A stretch of 64,000 bases of DNA from VAZQ01 sp963756715 (GCA_963756715.1 CAVWOV010000044.1:1-64000); one strand, 5' to 3'. Shown: positions 28,527 to 37,037, counted from the stretch's first letter. The notes: generated by a model from the letters alone, not told the origin. Made by a program: numbers and translations.

Positions 28527-28919
28527 ATGAGTGATTCCCTCGATCGCCTCTATCAGGCCGTTCTTGCCGCTCAAACCGCCGATCCGGCGGTCTCGCGCAC
28601 GGCCAAGTTGCTGCGTGCGGGGCGCGGGAAGATGGCCAAGAAGCTCGCCGAAGAAGCAGTCGAAGTCGTGATCGACGCCATGAACGGCCAGAACGAAGCT
28701 GTCGTGCGGGAAAGCGCCGATCTCATTTATAATCTTGTGGTGCTGTGGGTATCGGCAGGCATCAATCCGAACGATGTCTGGGCCGAGATGGATCGGCGCG
28801 AGCAGTTGTTCGGCATTGCGGAGAAGTTGCCAAAGGGGCTCGGAGTTTCAACTCCGGCTCCGTCACCGCGGCGCAAGGTCGTCGCGCTGACCCGCAACCA
28901 GGCCAGCAAGCGGCGCTGA
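28527..28919 (+). CDS. hisE: Phosphoribosyl-ATP diphosphatase (HisE-like)
   Basis: This 130-residue all-alpha NTP-pyrophosphohydrolase catalyses the second step of histidine synthesis, PR-ATP to PR-AMP. The metal-binding EExxE...ExxD pattern is seen in KKLAEEAVEVVIDAMNG and VRESADLIYNLVVLW. The C-terminal tail (PRRKVVALTRNQASKRR) is longer and more basic than in typical HisE. The start at ATG 28527 (MSDSLDRLYQ) fits the family; ATG 28515 would add four residues. No other his genes are nearby, so it may be a second copy or simply unlinked. Confidence 0.82.
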   Translation: MSDSLDRLYQAVLAAQTADPAVSRTAKLLRAGRGKMAKKLAEEAVEVVIDAMNGQNEAVVRESADLIYNLVVLWVSAGINPNDVWAEMDRREQLFGIAEKLPKGLGVSTPAPSPRRKVVALTRNQASKRR

Positions 28920-28985
28920 TCGGCCAGCGAACGATCGACCCTGGCCTCATGGACAATCCGAACTGGCACCGGTAAGCAGCCCGAC

Positions 28986-29567
28986 ATGCTTCGCCGTCTT
29001 TATGATTGGTGCATCGCCGCTGCCGGTAAGCCGTATGCGACCTGGCTGCTGGGCGTGATCTCGTTCGTCGAAAGCTCGTTCTTTCCGATCCCGCCGGACG
29101 TGATGCTAATCCCGATGTCACTCGCCCGCCCGGACAAGGCGTATTTCTACGCCGCCGTGTGCACGATCACGTCGGTTGCGGGCGGGGTGCTCGGGTATCT
29201 CATCGGTTCCGTGCTCTACGATTCGGTCGGTTTGTGGCTGATCCATCTCTATGGCTATGGCGACAAGGTTGAGGCGTTTCGTGAGGCCTATGCACAGTGG
29301 GGCGGGTGGATCATTCTGCTCAAAGGCCTGACGCCGATCCCCTACAAGATCGTGACGATTGCGTCGGGGTTCGCGGGCTACAACCTGCCGATGTTCATCG
29401 GCCTGTCGATCATTGCGCGCGGCGGCCGGTTTTTTCTCCTGGCATTTTTGCTCCATCGCTACGGCGCGCAGGCCCGCAGCATCATCGAAGAACGGCTGGG
29501 ATTATGGGTTACGATCGGCGCGATCGTGCTCGTAGGCGGTATCATCGCCGCGATTTATTTGATCTGA
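28986..29567 (+). CDS. DedA/YqaA-family inner-membrane protein
   Basis: This 193-residue protein has four to five hydrophobic helices with the family signature FVESSFFPIPPDVMLIPMSLARP near the N-terminus and the re-entrant loop region LLKGLTPIPYKIVTIASGFAGYN, where the conserved glycine and basic residues sit. DedA proteins act in membrane lipid turnover (undecaprenyl-phosphate or phospholipid translocation) and proton-dependent homeostasis. It starts 66 bases after hisE and may share its transcript. Confidence 0.85.
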   Translation: MLRRLYDWCIAAAGKPYATWLLGVISFVESSFFPIPPDVMLIPMSLARPDKAYFYAAVCTITSVAGGVLGYLIGSVLYDSVGLWLIHLYGYGDKVEAFREAYAQWGGWIILLKGLTPIPYKIVTIASGFAGYNLPMFIGLSIIARGGRFFLLAFLLHRYGAQARSIIEERLGLWVTIGAIVLVGGIIAAIYLI

Positions 29568-29673
29568 TCCGCGGCTGACGCTCCTCATTTCTGCCACCTG
29601 AAGGACGCAACTTCCGATTGGCTTTGCGTGGCGCGTCAATTCGGCGCATCCGTGACATGCGGGAGTCCGGCCC

Positions 29674-30243
29674 GTGAGTATCGGCCAGCAGGGAATATCT
29701 GGTCTTCGAGTTTCGGTGGCGGTTCCGCCCGCATTCGCGCGGCTGGGCGCGGTAGCTTGCATTTTATGCCTATCGTCCGCTGCACTCGCGCAGAATGTTC
29801 CGCCACAAAGCGCGCCGGCTACGCAGCCCCCGCCTCCTGCCGCGCAGGCGCCGCAGTCTGATCAACCAGGTTTCGTTGATGCCGTTGGCCGCTGGCTGCA
29901 GGAAGGCAAGGAGAAGATGGACTCGCAGATGAAGGGCGCCCGCGAGGCCCTCGGCGAGTTCCACGACAAGGCCCAGCAGAATGCCAAGGAGGCCGCAGGC
30001 GCCCTCGTCACCAACCCCCATATCGTCAACGGGCGCGCGCGTTGCGAGGTTGCGGCGAATGGTGCGCCCGATTGCGCGGCTGCGGCCACCACGATCTGCC
30101 ACGGCAAGAGCTTCCAGGCGGGCAAAAGCGTCGCAACCCAGACCGAGGAAAAATGCCCGGCGCGGGTCCTGCTTTCGGGTCGCTCGCCCGCGGCCGGCGA
30201 ATGCAAGCTCGAGACCTACGTGACCAGCGCGGTCTGCCAGTAG
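29674..30243 (+). CDS. Exported hypothetical protein
   Basis: This 189-residue protein starts at GTG 29674. A hydrophobic segment (ARLGAVACILCLSSAALA) looks like a signal peptide, followed by a Pro/Gln/Ala linker, an amphipathic helical region (DAVGRWLQEGKEKMDSQMKGAREAL) and a domain with six cysteines (CEVAANGAPDCAAAATTIC, KCPARVL, ECKLE, AVCQ), probably disulfide-bonded in the periplasm. I do not recognise a named family, though similar proteins are common in Bradyrhizobium relatives. It lies between the DedA-like and SAF-dehydrogenase genes. Confidence 0.72.
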   Translation: MSIGQQGISGLRVSVAVPPAFARLGAVACILCLSSAALAQNVPPQSAPATQPPPPAAQAPQSDQPGFVDAVGRWLQEGKEKMDSQMKGAREALGEFHDKAQQNAKEAAGALVTNPHIVNGRARCEVAANGAPDCAAAATTICHGKSFQAGKSVATQTEEKCPARVLLSGRSPAAGECKLETYVTSAVCQ

Positions 30244-30295
30244 CGGCGGCCGGCGTGTTATGACGGCGCGCTCCCCCAAGGGGTGAAGCTCCACG

Positions 30296-31669
30296 GTGCA
30301 GGCGAGGGTCTCGGTGAATCTCCACACGATGTTGCTTGAGCGGGAGGCCGCCGGCCGGCCGGTGACGGTGGGCCTAATCGGCGCCGGCAAGTTCGGCACC
30401 ATGTTTCTCGCCCAGGCGCGATTGACCCGGGGCATGCACATCGTCGGTGTCGCGGATCTTGATGTCCTGCGTGCGCAGACCCAGCTCCGCAGCGCCGGCT
30501 GGGACGACGAAGTGACGTCCGCGGCGTCGCTCGACGACGCACTCAAGGCGCGCCGCACCCACGTGACGCCGGATGCCGAAGCGCTGATCGCGCTGCCCGA
30601 GGTCGAGGTGATCGTCGAAGCAACCGGCATTCCGCAGGCCGGCATCCGTCACGCACTCGCGGCGATCGCGCACGGCAAGCATATCGTCATGGTCAACGTC
30701 GAGGCCGATGCGCTGGCGGGGCCACTCCTGGCGCGCAAGGCCAAGGCGGCTGGCGTGGTCTACAGCCTCGCCTGGGGCGACCAGCCGGCGCTGATCTGCG
30801 AGCATGTCGATTGGGCGCGTACCTGCGGCTTCAAGGTGATCGCTGCCGGCAAGGGCACGCGCTACGAGCCGCACTACCACAAGTCCAACCCCGACAACGT
30901 GTGGGACATCCTCGACAAATACTTGAAGATCGAGGATCGCAACTCGATCAATCCCAAGATGTTCAACAGCTTCGTCGACGGCACCAAGTCCGGCATTGAG
31001 ATGACGGCGGTCTGCAACGCCACGGGCTTACTGCCGCAGAGCGACGGCCTGGGCTTCCCGCCGGCAACGCGCTTCGAGCTCGCCGACATCTGCAAGCCGA
31101 AGCACGCCGGTGGCACGCTGGAGCGCGAGGGCGTCACCGAAGTTGTTTCGTCGGTGTATCGTGACGGCCGTGACGTGCCACATCATCTCGCGCTCGGCAC
31201 GTACGTGGTGTTCGAGGGGGAGAGCGACTACGCGCGCCGCTGCTTCAACGAATATGCCATGCTGCCGGATCGCAGCGGGCGGTACGCCGCGCTCTACCGG
31301 CCGATCCACATGATCGGGCTTGAGCTCGGCGTATCGGTCGCAAGCGCGGCACTGCGCAACGAACCGACCGGCGCGCCGACCGGGTTCCGCTCCGATGTCG
31401 CCGCCACCGCCAAGCGCGCGCTGAAGCAGGGCGAGATGCTGGACGGTGAGGGCGGCTTCTGCGTCTGGGGCAGGCAGGTGCCGGCGCAGCGCTCGCTCGA
31501 ACAGGGCCTGCTGCCACTCGGTCTAGCGAGCGAGGTCAGGCTCAAGCGCGACCTTGCGGAAGGTGAGTACCTGCGCTGGAGCGACGTGACGTATGACGAA
31601 AACGATCCTGCGGTGAAGGTCCGCCGCGAGATGGAAGCCGCATTCGCGCGGCCGAACGCGGCGGTGTGA
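30296..31669 (+). CDS. NAD(P)-dependent dehydrogenase with a C-terminal SAF domain
   Basis: This 457-residue protein has an N-terminal Rossmann domain (VTVGLIGAGKFGTMFL, then DVLRAQTQLRS) like homoserine dehydrogenase or Gfo/Idh/MocA proteins, a middle catalytic domain (AAGKGTRYEPHYHKSNPDNV), and a SAF domain at about 385-440 (AKRALKQGEMLDGEGGF, then LKRDLAEGEYLRWSDV). SAF domains occur in sialate synthase, FlgA and altronate dehydratase. Members of this architecture act in the breakdown of branched or short sugar acids, but this one is not assigned. GTG 30296 follows AGGGGTGAAG; ATG 30329 is an alternative. Confidence 0.83.
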   Translation: MQARVSVNLHTMLLEREAAGRPVTVGLIGAGKFGTMFLAQARLTRGMHIVGVADLDVLRAQTQLRSAGWDDEVTSAASLDDALKARRTHVTPDAEALIALPEVEVIVEATGIPQAGIRHALAAIAHGKHIVMVNVEADALAGPLLARKAKAAGVVYSLAWGDQPALICEHVDWARTCGFKVIAAGKGTRYEPHYHKSNPDNVWDILDKYLKIEDRNSINPKMFNSFVDGTKSGIEMTAVCNATGLLPQSDGLGFPPATRFELADICKPKHAGGTLEREGVTEVVSSVYRDGRDVPHHLALGTYVVFEGESDYARRCFNEYAMLPDRSGRYAALYRPIHMIGLELGVSVASAALRNEPTGAPTGFRSDVAATAKRALKQGEMLDGEGGFCVWGRQVPAQRSLEQGLLPLGLASEVRLKRDLAEGEYLRWSDVTYDENDPAVKVRREMEAAFARPNAAV

Positions 31670-31689
31670 GCGACCGGTTTGCGGCGGCA

Positions 31690-32661
31690 TCAATCCACGT
31701 GGGCGCCGGAATCCTTGACGACCTTGCTCAGCCGAAGGGTGTCGGCGGCGACGAGGTCTGCGAATTCCTTGGGGCTGTTGGCAACAATATTTGCTCCCAA
31801 TTTGGTCAGGCGCTGCCGGACTTCCGGTTGCGCCAGAGCCTTGGCGAATTCGGCATTCAGTCGCTCGACGATCGTGCCGGGCGTTGCGGCCGGAGCGAAG
31901 ACTCCAAACCAGACCTTCAACTCCAGCATCGGCGCGCTGACCTCTACGGCTGACGGGATGTCAGGAAGCAACGACGAACGCTGCCGATCCGTCACCATCA
32001 GGCCGCGAAGTTTGCCTTCCCCAATGAGCGGCGCCATGCTGCCGACGGCGCCGAAAAACAGGCCCATGCGGCCTGACATCAGGTCGGGGACGATCTGCGA
32101 CGAACCGCGATAGGGTGCGTGAACGATATCGATGTGGAATCCGGACTTTAGCAGTTCGCCGAGCAGGTGCGCCCCGCTGCCGACGCCCACCGAGGCATAG
32201 GTCAGCGCTCCGGGGTTTTTCCGCGCCCATGCAACGAGCTCCGTAAATGTTTTGAATGGCCGGTCAAGGGGGACGACGAGAACGTGCGGCAATTCGACAA
32301 GCTTAATAATGGGCACGAAGTCCTTTGCGGGATTGTAAGACAGCTTGCTGTAGAGCGAGACGTTGATCGCGTGTGTGCCGATGTCGCCGATCAACAGGGT
32401 GTAGCCGTCCGGCGCGGCTTGTTTCACGACACCCGCCGCGACCTGACCGCCGCCGCCGGGCCGGTTCTCCACCACGACCGGCTGGCCGATATTTTCGGAG
32501 ACCTTTGCAGCCACCAGTCGCGCCATTGTGTCGGTGACGCCGCCGGCCGCATACGGCAGGACCATGGTGATGGCACGCCGCGGAAAATCCTGCGCGCCGG
32601 CGACCGTAGAGGTAAGCGCGCAGAAAGATGCCGCCAGAAGTCGGATTCCAAATTTCTTCAT
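31690..32661 (-). CDS. Bug-family (TctC-like) extracytoplasmic solute-binding protein
   Basis: This 323-residue periplasmic protein has a signal peptide (FGIRLLAASFCALTSTVAGA) and the Bug landmarks: FPRRAITMVLPYAAGGVTDTMAR, VVENRPGGGGQVAAGVV, PDGYTLLIGDIGTH and YASVGVGSGAHLLGELLK. It captures carboxylates or aromatic acids, normally for a TctAB membrane unit, which is not nearby. It follows the flavin monooxygenase gene by 122 bases on the same strand, so its ligand may be that enzyme's aromatic substrate. Confidence 0.9.
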   Translation of the reverse strand: MKKFGIRLLAASFCALTSTVAGAQDFPRRAITMVLPYAAGGVTDTMARLVAAKVSENIGQPVVVENRPGGGGQVAAGVVKQAAPDGYTLLIGDIGTHAINVSLYSKLSYNPAKDFVPIIKLVELPHVLVVPLDRPFKTFTELVAWARKNPGALTYASVGVGSGAHLLGELLKSGFHIDIVHAPYRGSSQIVPDLMSGRMGLFFGAVGSMAPLIGEGKLRGLMVTDRQRSSLLPDIPSAVEVSAPMLELKVWFGVFAPAATPGTIVERLNAEFAKALAQPEVRQRLTKLGANIVANSPKEFADLVAADTLRLSKVVKDSGAHVD

Positions 32662-32783
32662 GCCTGCTTTCCTCCTCTATTTTTTCTTCGATGACGCGCG
32701 GTTTCGGAAAATTAGCCAGGGATCACCGATCCAAACAAACCCGGGTCAACGCGAGAACACCGGATATTGTTGTTCTGCGCAAA

Positions 32784-34001
32784 TCAATTGACCTGCGTCG
32801 AACTCGTTCGCGAAGCTGCCGCAACGTCATATTCGTAGAACTCACTCAATTTCAGGCCGGTCTTGTCTCCTCCCAGCCGGTGCTGAAGCGCCATTCTTAT
32901 GTTTCGTTTGATCTGCGCCCATTTCGACGTCAGGTGCATTTCCTTGCCGCGTGCCCGTGCCTCCAAGACCGCGCGCCGCGTGCGCGGCAGGCGAAGCGCC
33001 TCGTATTGCCGGAGCGCCTCGTTCAGGTTGCCTGGATGCTGGGAGACCAGATCGGCGAGCGCATAACCGTCTTCAATCGCCATGCAGGCGCCTTGACCGA
33101 TATGCGGCAGCATCGCGTGCGCCGCATCGCCCAACAGCGTCACGCGGCCCTTGCACCAGCTCTCAATCGGGTCCCGGTCATAGAGCGCCCATTTGTAATA
33201 GCGGTCTGAGGATCCCAGCAATCGCAGCAGCGGTTCATGCCAGCCCGCAAAGGTCTCCATGACTTCGGACCGGTCGCATTCCTGGGTCCAGGATTCTTGC
33301 GTCCATGCATCGGTCTCGACGTGAGCGACGAAATTAACGAGCGTGCCGCGACGAACCATGAAGTGGATGACGTGGCTGCGTGGCCCCATATACAAGGTGA
33401 GGTCGGTGCTGATGAGGCCGGGCGGGAACGCATCAAGCGGCACCAGGCCGCGCCAGCAAACTGACCCGGTGAAGCGTGGGGCCTCGCGGCCGAACAGGCT
33501 TTGCCGCACAACCGAGCGGATGCCGTCGGCGCCGACGATGAGATCGGCTTCGATCTCCGCGCCATCGGCAAAGTGCGCGCGCGCGCCTTTGCCGTCGGTA
33601 TCGACTTCGGTGCAGCGCGTACCGAGATGAATAGCGCTGTCTGGCAATTGTTTTCGCAAGACGTCGACCAGGTCGGCGCGGTGCACCGACAGGTAAGGAG
33701 CGCCGAACTCCTTCTGGTAAACACCTTTGCGAAATACCTTGGACAGGATGTCGCCGCTGTCCCAGGCGCGGACTGTCTGGTTGTCCGATTCGAAGCCGAT
33801 GGCCGCGATATGTTCATCGAGGCCGAGCGCACGAAATGCCTTGATCGCATTGGGAGAGAGCGAAACGCCAGCTCCGATCTCGGCAATCTGAGGCGATTGC
33901 TCATAGAGTTCGACCTCGACATCGCGCCGATGCAGCGCGATCGCGGCCGTCAGCCCGCCGATCCCGGCCCCCACGATGGCAATTTTTGGTTTGCGCAGCA
34001 T
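32784..34001 (-). CDS. FAD-dependent aromatic-ring monooxygenase (salicylate/3-hydroxybenzoate hydroxylase-like)
   Basis: This 405-residue class A flavoprotein hydroxylase uses NAD(P)H and O2. The FAD-binding GxGxxG reads GAGIGGLTAAIALHRR near residue 11, the DG motif LIVGADGIRSVVRQSL in the middle, and the GD motif GRVTLLGDAAHAMLPHIGQG near 290. The pattern GAGVSLSPNAIKAFRALGL is typical of salicylate 1-hydroxylase and 3-hydroxybenzoate 6-hydroxylase types. The exact substrate is not determined. The downstream Bug protein on the same strand may import it. Confidence 0.87.
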   Translation of the reverse strand: MLRKPKIAIVGAGIGGLTAAIALHRRDVEVELYEQSPQIAEIGAGVSLSPNAIKAFRALGLDEHIAAIGFESDNQTVRAWDSGDILSKVFRKGVYQKEFGAPYLSVHRADLVDVLRKQLPDSAIHLGTRCTEVDTDGKGARAHFADGAEIEADLIVGADGIRSVVRQSLFGREAPRFTGSVCWRGLVPLDAFPPGLISTDLTLYMGPRSHVIHFMVRRGTLVNFVAHVETDAWTQESWTQECDRSEVMETFAGWHEPLLRLLGSSDRYYKWALYDRDPIESWCKGRVTLLGDAAHAMLPHIGQGACMAIEDGYALADLVSQHPGNLNEALRQYEALRLPRTRRAVLEARARGKEMHLTSKWAQIKRNIRMALQHRLGGDKTGLKLSEFYEYDVAAASRTSSTQVN

Positions 34002-34122
34002 CGACGTTTGTTCTTGTGTCGCGCGGTATCCACCAGCATATCAACCTGCTTGTCAACTGGATCACCTAGGGAGACCCATGGCACGGTGTGACCATGGCGT
34101 GCAGGTTCGTCGATAGGGTCGG

Positions 34123-34794
34123 CTACGTCCCGGGCAACCCGGTGATGCGGATGCCGGAACCCGTCACCTTGTGGCGGCGGTTGATGGTAATAAGCACGGA
34201 TGTCAGCGCTTCGACGGCGGCGGAGTTGCGGATTGGCCCGGCATAGAGCCCGCGCATGCCGATGTCCGCGATCAGGCTGATGGCGATCTCGCAGGCGGGC
34301 TGATCGTCACCGCACACCAGCACATCGCAGTCGATGACGTGGTGAAGATCGGCAAGATGCTGCGCCGACACGTTCTGGAACGCCGATACCACGCGAGTCT
34401 GCTTGCCGAGGTGCTGCTGAATCGCCGCCACGGCGGATTGTCCCTCGGGTAGCTGCACCACGCTCACCTTGGGCGGTACGAGCGGTACGGTCGCATCGAT
34501 CAGGATCTTGTTCGCGAGTTGCTCGATCACCTCGTCAACCGTTGTTCTCTGCACGGCGTAGGGCACGGTGAGAAACACGATGTCGGCCGCGCCGGCAGCC
34601 TGACGGTTGTCGGCGCCTGCGATCGACGTGCCGTCGAGTCGTGCGCTTAACTCCGCAGCGGAAGCGTGGGCCTTGTCGGCGTTGCGCGAGCCGATCGTCA
34701 CCGTGTGTCCGGCGGCTGCGAGGCGCAGTGCCAGCCCGGAGCCCTGCGCCCCCGTTCCGCCCAGCACCGCGATCTTGTGGCGTTGCCCCTGCAT
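34123..34794 (-). CDS. npdG: F420-dependent NADP reductase (F420:NADPH oxidoreductase)
   Basis: This 223-residue enzyme exchanges hydride between NADP(H) and coenzyme F420. The N-terminal Rossmann motif IAVLGGTGAQGSGLALRLAAAGHTVTIGSRN is close to archaeal and actinobacterial Fno/NpdG (excerpt: GGTGAQGSGLALRL). Later segments DIVFLTVPYAVQ, KILIDATVPL and CDVLVCGDD fit as well. Having F420 synthesis genes at 50.6-55.5 kb in the same window supports real F420 use. Its ATG lies three bases after the stop of a small frame (34798) and downstream of a cytochrome c gene on the same strand. Confidence 0.87.
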   Translation of the reverse strand: MQGQRHKIAVLGGTGAQGSGLALRLAAAGHTVTIGSRNADKAHASAAELSARLDGTSIAGADNRQAAGAADIVFLTVPYAVQRTTVDEVIEQLANKILIDATVPLVPPKVSVVQLPEGQSAVAAIQQHLGKQTRVVSAFQNVSAQHLADLHHVIDCDVLVCGDDQPACEIAISLIADIGMRGLYAGPIRNSAAVEALTSVLITINRRHKVTGSGIRITGLPGT

Positions 34795-34797
34795 CAG

Positions 34798-34906
34798 TCA
34801 CCCACCACGAACAAGTCCTCGATCGGGGTGCGCTTCGGAATGAAGCGCCGCTCGATCATGTATCGCGCCCAGCGCAGATGCGCCGCGCGGCTTCTTGGAG
34901 GTTCAT
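34798..34906 (-). CDS. Possible tiny ORF or gene remnant upstream of npdG
   Basis: The stop codon TGA at 34798-34800 sits three bases before the npdG start. The frame that uses this stop reads HLRWARYMIERRFIPKR then TPIEDLFVVGD, which looks like protein. A start at ATG 34906 (MNLQEAARR) would join it after loss of one base near 34880, the same +1 pattern seen elsewhere in this window. It may be a small peptide of about 36 residues translationally coupled to npdG, or the tail of a lost gene. I know no family. Confidence 0.25.
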
Positions 34907-34960
34907 CCCGCGCTCCCCATGATGTTGCCGGTTGTGATGCATATCGCCGTTGGGGATGCC

Positions 34961-35410
34961 TTAACGTCCCCCGCGCTTCTTATCCTGCAGCGTCGAGATG
35001 TACTCGACCAGCATCAAGATCCGCGCACGCACGAGAGCTTCGGCCATCTCTTTCGAGGTGAAATTCTGGGACGTCCGGTCAGCCAAACCCTGCATGTAGA
35101 TATCGCCCCACACCGGCATCTCCCGGGTGCCGTGAACCAAGGTTTGCACCCTGCCGTCGATCACGCCGTAGACCCGGGTGATCGGAAACACGCCGTTGTT
35201 CTTTTCCGACAGCTTGGTCAAATCCGCTGGGGGCTTGACGAGCGACTTGGCGACAGGGCCGTCTCCCTTGCCCGATACGCCGTGGCAGGATGCGCAGGAT
35301 CGTAGAAACTCCGCGCGCCCGAGCATTTCATCCTGCTGCGCGTGCGCAACGCCAATCGTTCCGCTCGCTGTCGACGCGGCCATCAAGATTCCGCACCATA
35401 TCGCTCGCAT
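34961..35410 (-). CDS. c-type cytochrome, single haem, exported
   Basis: This 149-residue protein has a signal peptide (MRAIWCGILMAASTASGTIG...AHA), the haem motif CASCH at residues 39-43, and MPVWG further on giving the likely methionine axial ligand. GKGDGPVAKSL and FPITRVYGVIDG are typical of class I cytochromes found next to oxidoreductases. ATG 35410 begins the signal; the longer frame to 35509 is not needed. It lies upstream of npdG on the same strand. Its redox partner is not evident. Confidence 0.87.
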   Translation of the reverse strand: MRAIWCGILMAASTASGTIGVAHAQQDEMLGRAEFLRSCASCHGVSGKGDGPVAKSLVKPPADLTKLSEKNNGVFPITRVYGVIDGRVQTLVHGTREMPVWGDIYMQGLADRTSQNFTSKEMAEALVRARILMLVEYISTLQDKKRGGR

Positions 35411-35538
35411 CGGCAATCTCTCGGTCGAATTGGATTTCCGTTCCGTACCGTCCGGTGAATGGTAGCGATTCTCCGGACGGTACGGAAGCCCAGCGGAGCG
35501 GCGGCTCATGCGCTAGACTAATCTAGTAACTTATCAAT

Positions 35539-35616
35539 CTAGTGTGGCCTTGGTTCAAGAGTCCGCATTACGAACTATCGGCTCCAATGACGCGGACTTC
35601 TGAACCGCCACACTAG
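35539..35616. repeat. CTAGTGT...ACACTAG palindromic element, copy 1 (78 bp)
   Basis: The ends are CTAGTGTGGC and GCCACACTAG. The inner arms GGTTCA...AGTCCGC and GCGGACT...TGAACC pair with a small AG/GA mismatch, with a loop ending in CAATGA. Element 63430-63504 has the same ends, loop end and length with a different but still self-paired stem. A direct repeat AATCTAGT lies at 35519 and 35536 beside the left end. It lies just upstream of the glycosylase gene. Confidence 0.7.
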
Positions 35617-35664
35617 AGAAAACGGTTGCGTTCGTACCCCATTTGTAGATGCTTCGCGCCCGTC

Positions 35665-36363
35665 ATGTCTTTCTTCATTCACACCGAAACCGATCTCGAT
35701 GCCGGAATTGCGGGCCTTATCGACGCCGACCCGCGGTTCGGCGAAGTGCTATCGCTGGCGGGGCGGCCGCCGCTGCGCCGACGCGCCGACGGATTTGCCG
35801 GTCTCGTCTCGATCGTCGTGTCGCAGCAGCTTTCGACCGCCAGTGCCGCAGCAATTCTCGGCCGGCTCACCACGGCACTCGATCCGCTCGAGCCCGCCGC
35901 CGTATTGCGCGCGCGAACGGACAAGCTCAGGCGGGTCGGGCTCTCGGCACCGAAAATCCGCACGCTCAAGGAAATCGCGAAGGCGATCAACAAGGGCGAA
36001 CTCGATCTGGCCTCGCTTGTGCACATGTCCGCCGACGAGGCGCACGCGGTGCTGATTGCGGTCCACGGCATCGGCCCATGGACTGGCGACATCTATCTTC
36101 TCGCCTGTCTCGGCCATGCGGACGCTTGGCCCGCCGGCGATCTCGCCTTGCAGGAAGCCGCCAAACTTCTCCTTGAACTGAAAACCCGCCCCACCACTAA
36201 GGAGATGGGCCCGCTTGCCGAACGCTGGCGGCCCTGGCGCGCGGTCGCGGCGCGCCTTCTCTGGTCGTATTATCGTGCGAAGAAGCAGCGCGAGGGCATC
36301 CTCGTTGCGGCTACGCGACCACCGGTCGCGCGAACAACCCCGAAAAAGCAGCGGAGGGCCTGA
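35665..36363 (+). CDS. DNA-3-methyladenine glycosylase II family protein (AlkA-like)
   Basis: This 232-residue base-excision repair enzyme removes alkylated purines. The helix-hairpin-helix motif is VHGIGPWTGDIYLL, followed by the catalytic-aspartate region HADAWPAGDLALQEA. LSIVVSQQLSTASAAAILGR (trimmed here to SQQLSTASAA) is the AlkA/MPG helix that precedes it. The N-terminal AlkA domain is short, as in many rhizobial versions. ATG 35665 (MSFFIHTETDLDAGIAG) is chosen. Its stop overlaps the ATG of the next gene, so the two form an operon. Confidence 0.88.
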   Translation: MSFFIHTETDLDAGIAGLIDADPRFGEVLSLAGRPPLRRRADGFAGLVSIVVSQQLSTASAAAILGRLTTALDPLEPAAVLRARTDKLRRVGLSAPKIRTLKEIAKAINKGELDLASLVHMSADEAHAVLIAVHGIGPWTGDIYLLACLGHADAWPAGDLALQEAAKLLLELKTRPTTKEMGPLAERWRPWRAVAARLLWSYYRAKKQREGILVAATRPPVARTTPKKQRRA

Positions 36364-37037
36364 TGGCCGCGCAACTCGACGGTCCCCGGCTCGAACCACG
36401 TTCGGGGACAGCACGACAGCTCGTCGTCTTCCTGCACGGCTATGGCGCCGACGGCAACGACCTCATCGACATTGGCCGCGCCTGGCAGGGCCTCCTGCCG
36501 CAGGCGGCCTTTGTGTCGCCGCACGCACCGGAGCCGTGTGGCCAGGCCCCCACGGGCCGACAATGGTTCCCGCTCACCATGCGCGACCCGAACGAGCGCT
36601 GGATCGGCGCCAACGCGGCCGCGCCGGCGCTCAACCAGTTTCTCGACGCTGAGCTTGCCCGCCGCAGTCTGCCACCGAGTGCGTTGTCGCTGGTCGGCTT
36701 CAGCCAGGGCACCATGATGGCGCTGCACGTAGGTTTGCGGCGCCCGGCCGCGCCGCTCGCGATCGTCGGGTATTCCGGCCTGCTGGTGGTGCCGCCCGAC
36801 GCCAATCCGGAGAATCTCGCTGCGGAAATCAAGTCGCGACCGCCGGTGCTGCTGGTGCATGGCGATCAGGACGATCTCATTCCGCCGCAGGCGCTGTTTC
36901 ATGCCTCGAGCGGGTTCGCCGCGCTTGGCGTGCCGGTCGAGTGGCATATCTCGCAAGGCATCGGTCACGGCATCGACCAGGAAGGCCTGCGCCACGGCGG
37001 CGAGTTCCTCGCTCGCGCCATGGCCACGATGCGATAG
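36363..37037 (+). CDS. Phospholipase/carboxylesterase family alpha/beta hydrolase
   Basis: This 224-residue enzyme has the family pattern: VVFLHGYGADGNDLIDIG (oxyanion region), nucleophile serine in LVGFSQGTMMAL, Asp in VHGDQDDLIPPQ and His in GIGHGIDQEG. It hydrolyses short carboxyl esters or lysophospholipids in the cytoplasm. The ATG shares its A with the stop codon of the glycosylase gene (TGATG), implying coupled translation. Confidence 0.9.
   Translation: MAAQLDGPRLEPRSGTARQLVVFLHGYGADGNDLIDIGRAWQGLLPQAAFVSPHAPEPCGQAPTGRQWFPLTMRDPNERWIGANAAAPALNQFLDAELARRSLPPSALSLVGFSQGTMMALHVGLRRPAAPLAIVGYSGLLVVPPDANPENLAAEIKSRPPVLLVHGDQDDLIPPQALFHASSGFAALGVPVEWHISQGIGHGIDQEGLRHGGEFLARAMATMR

Noticed and set aside
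34080..34122. Inverted CCATGG-type words (CCCATGGCACGG, GACCATGGCG) as an operator
   Set aside because: Short, imperfect and without a nearby start codon on either strand that they would obviously control.
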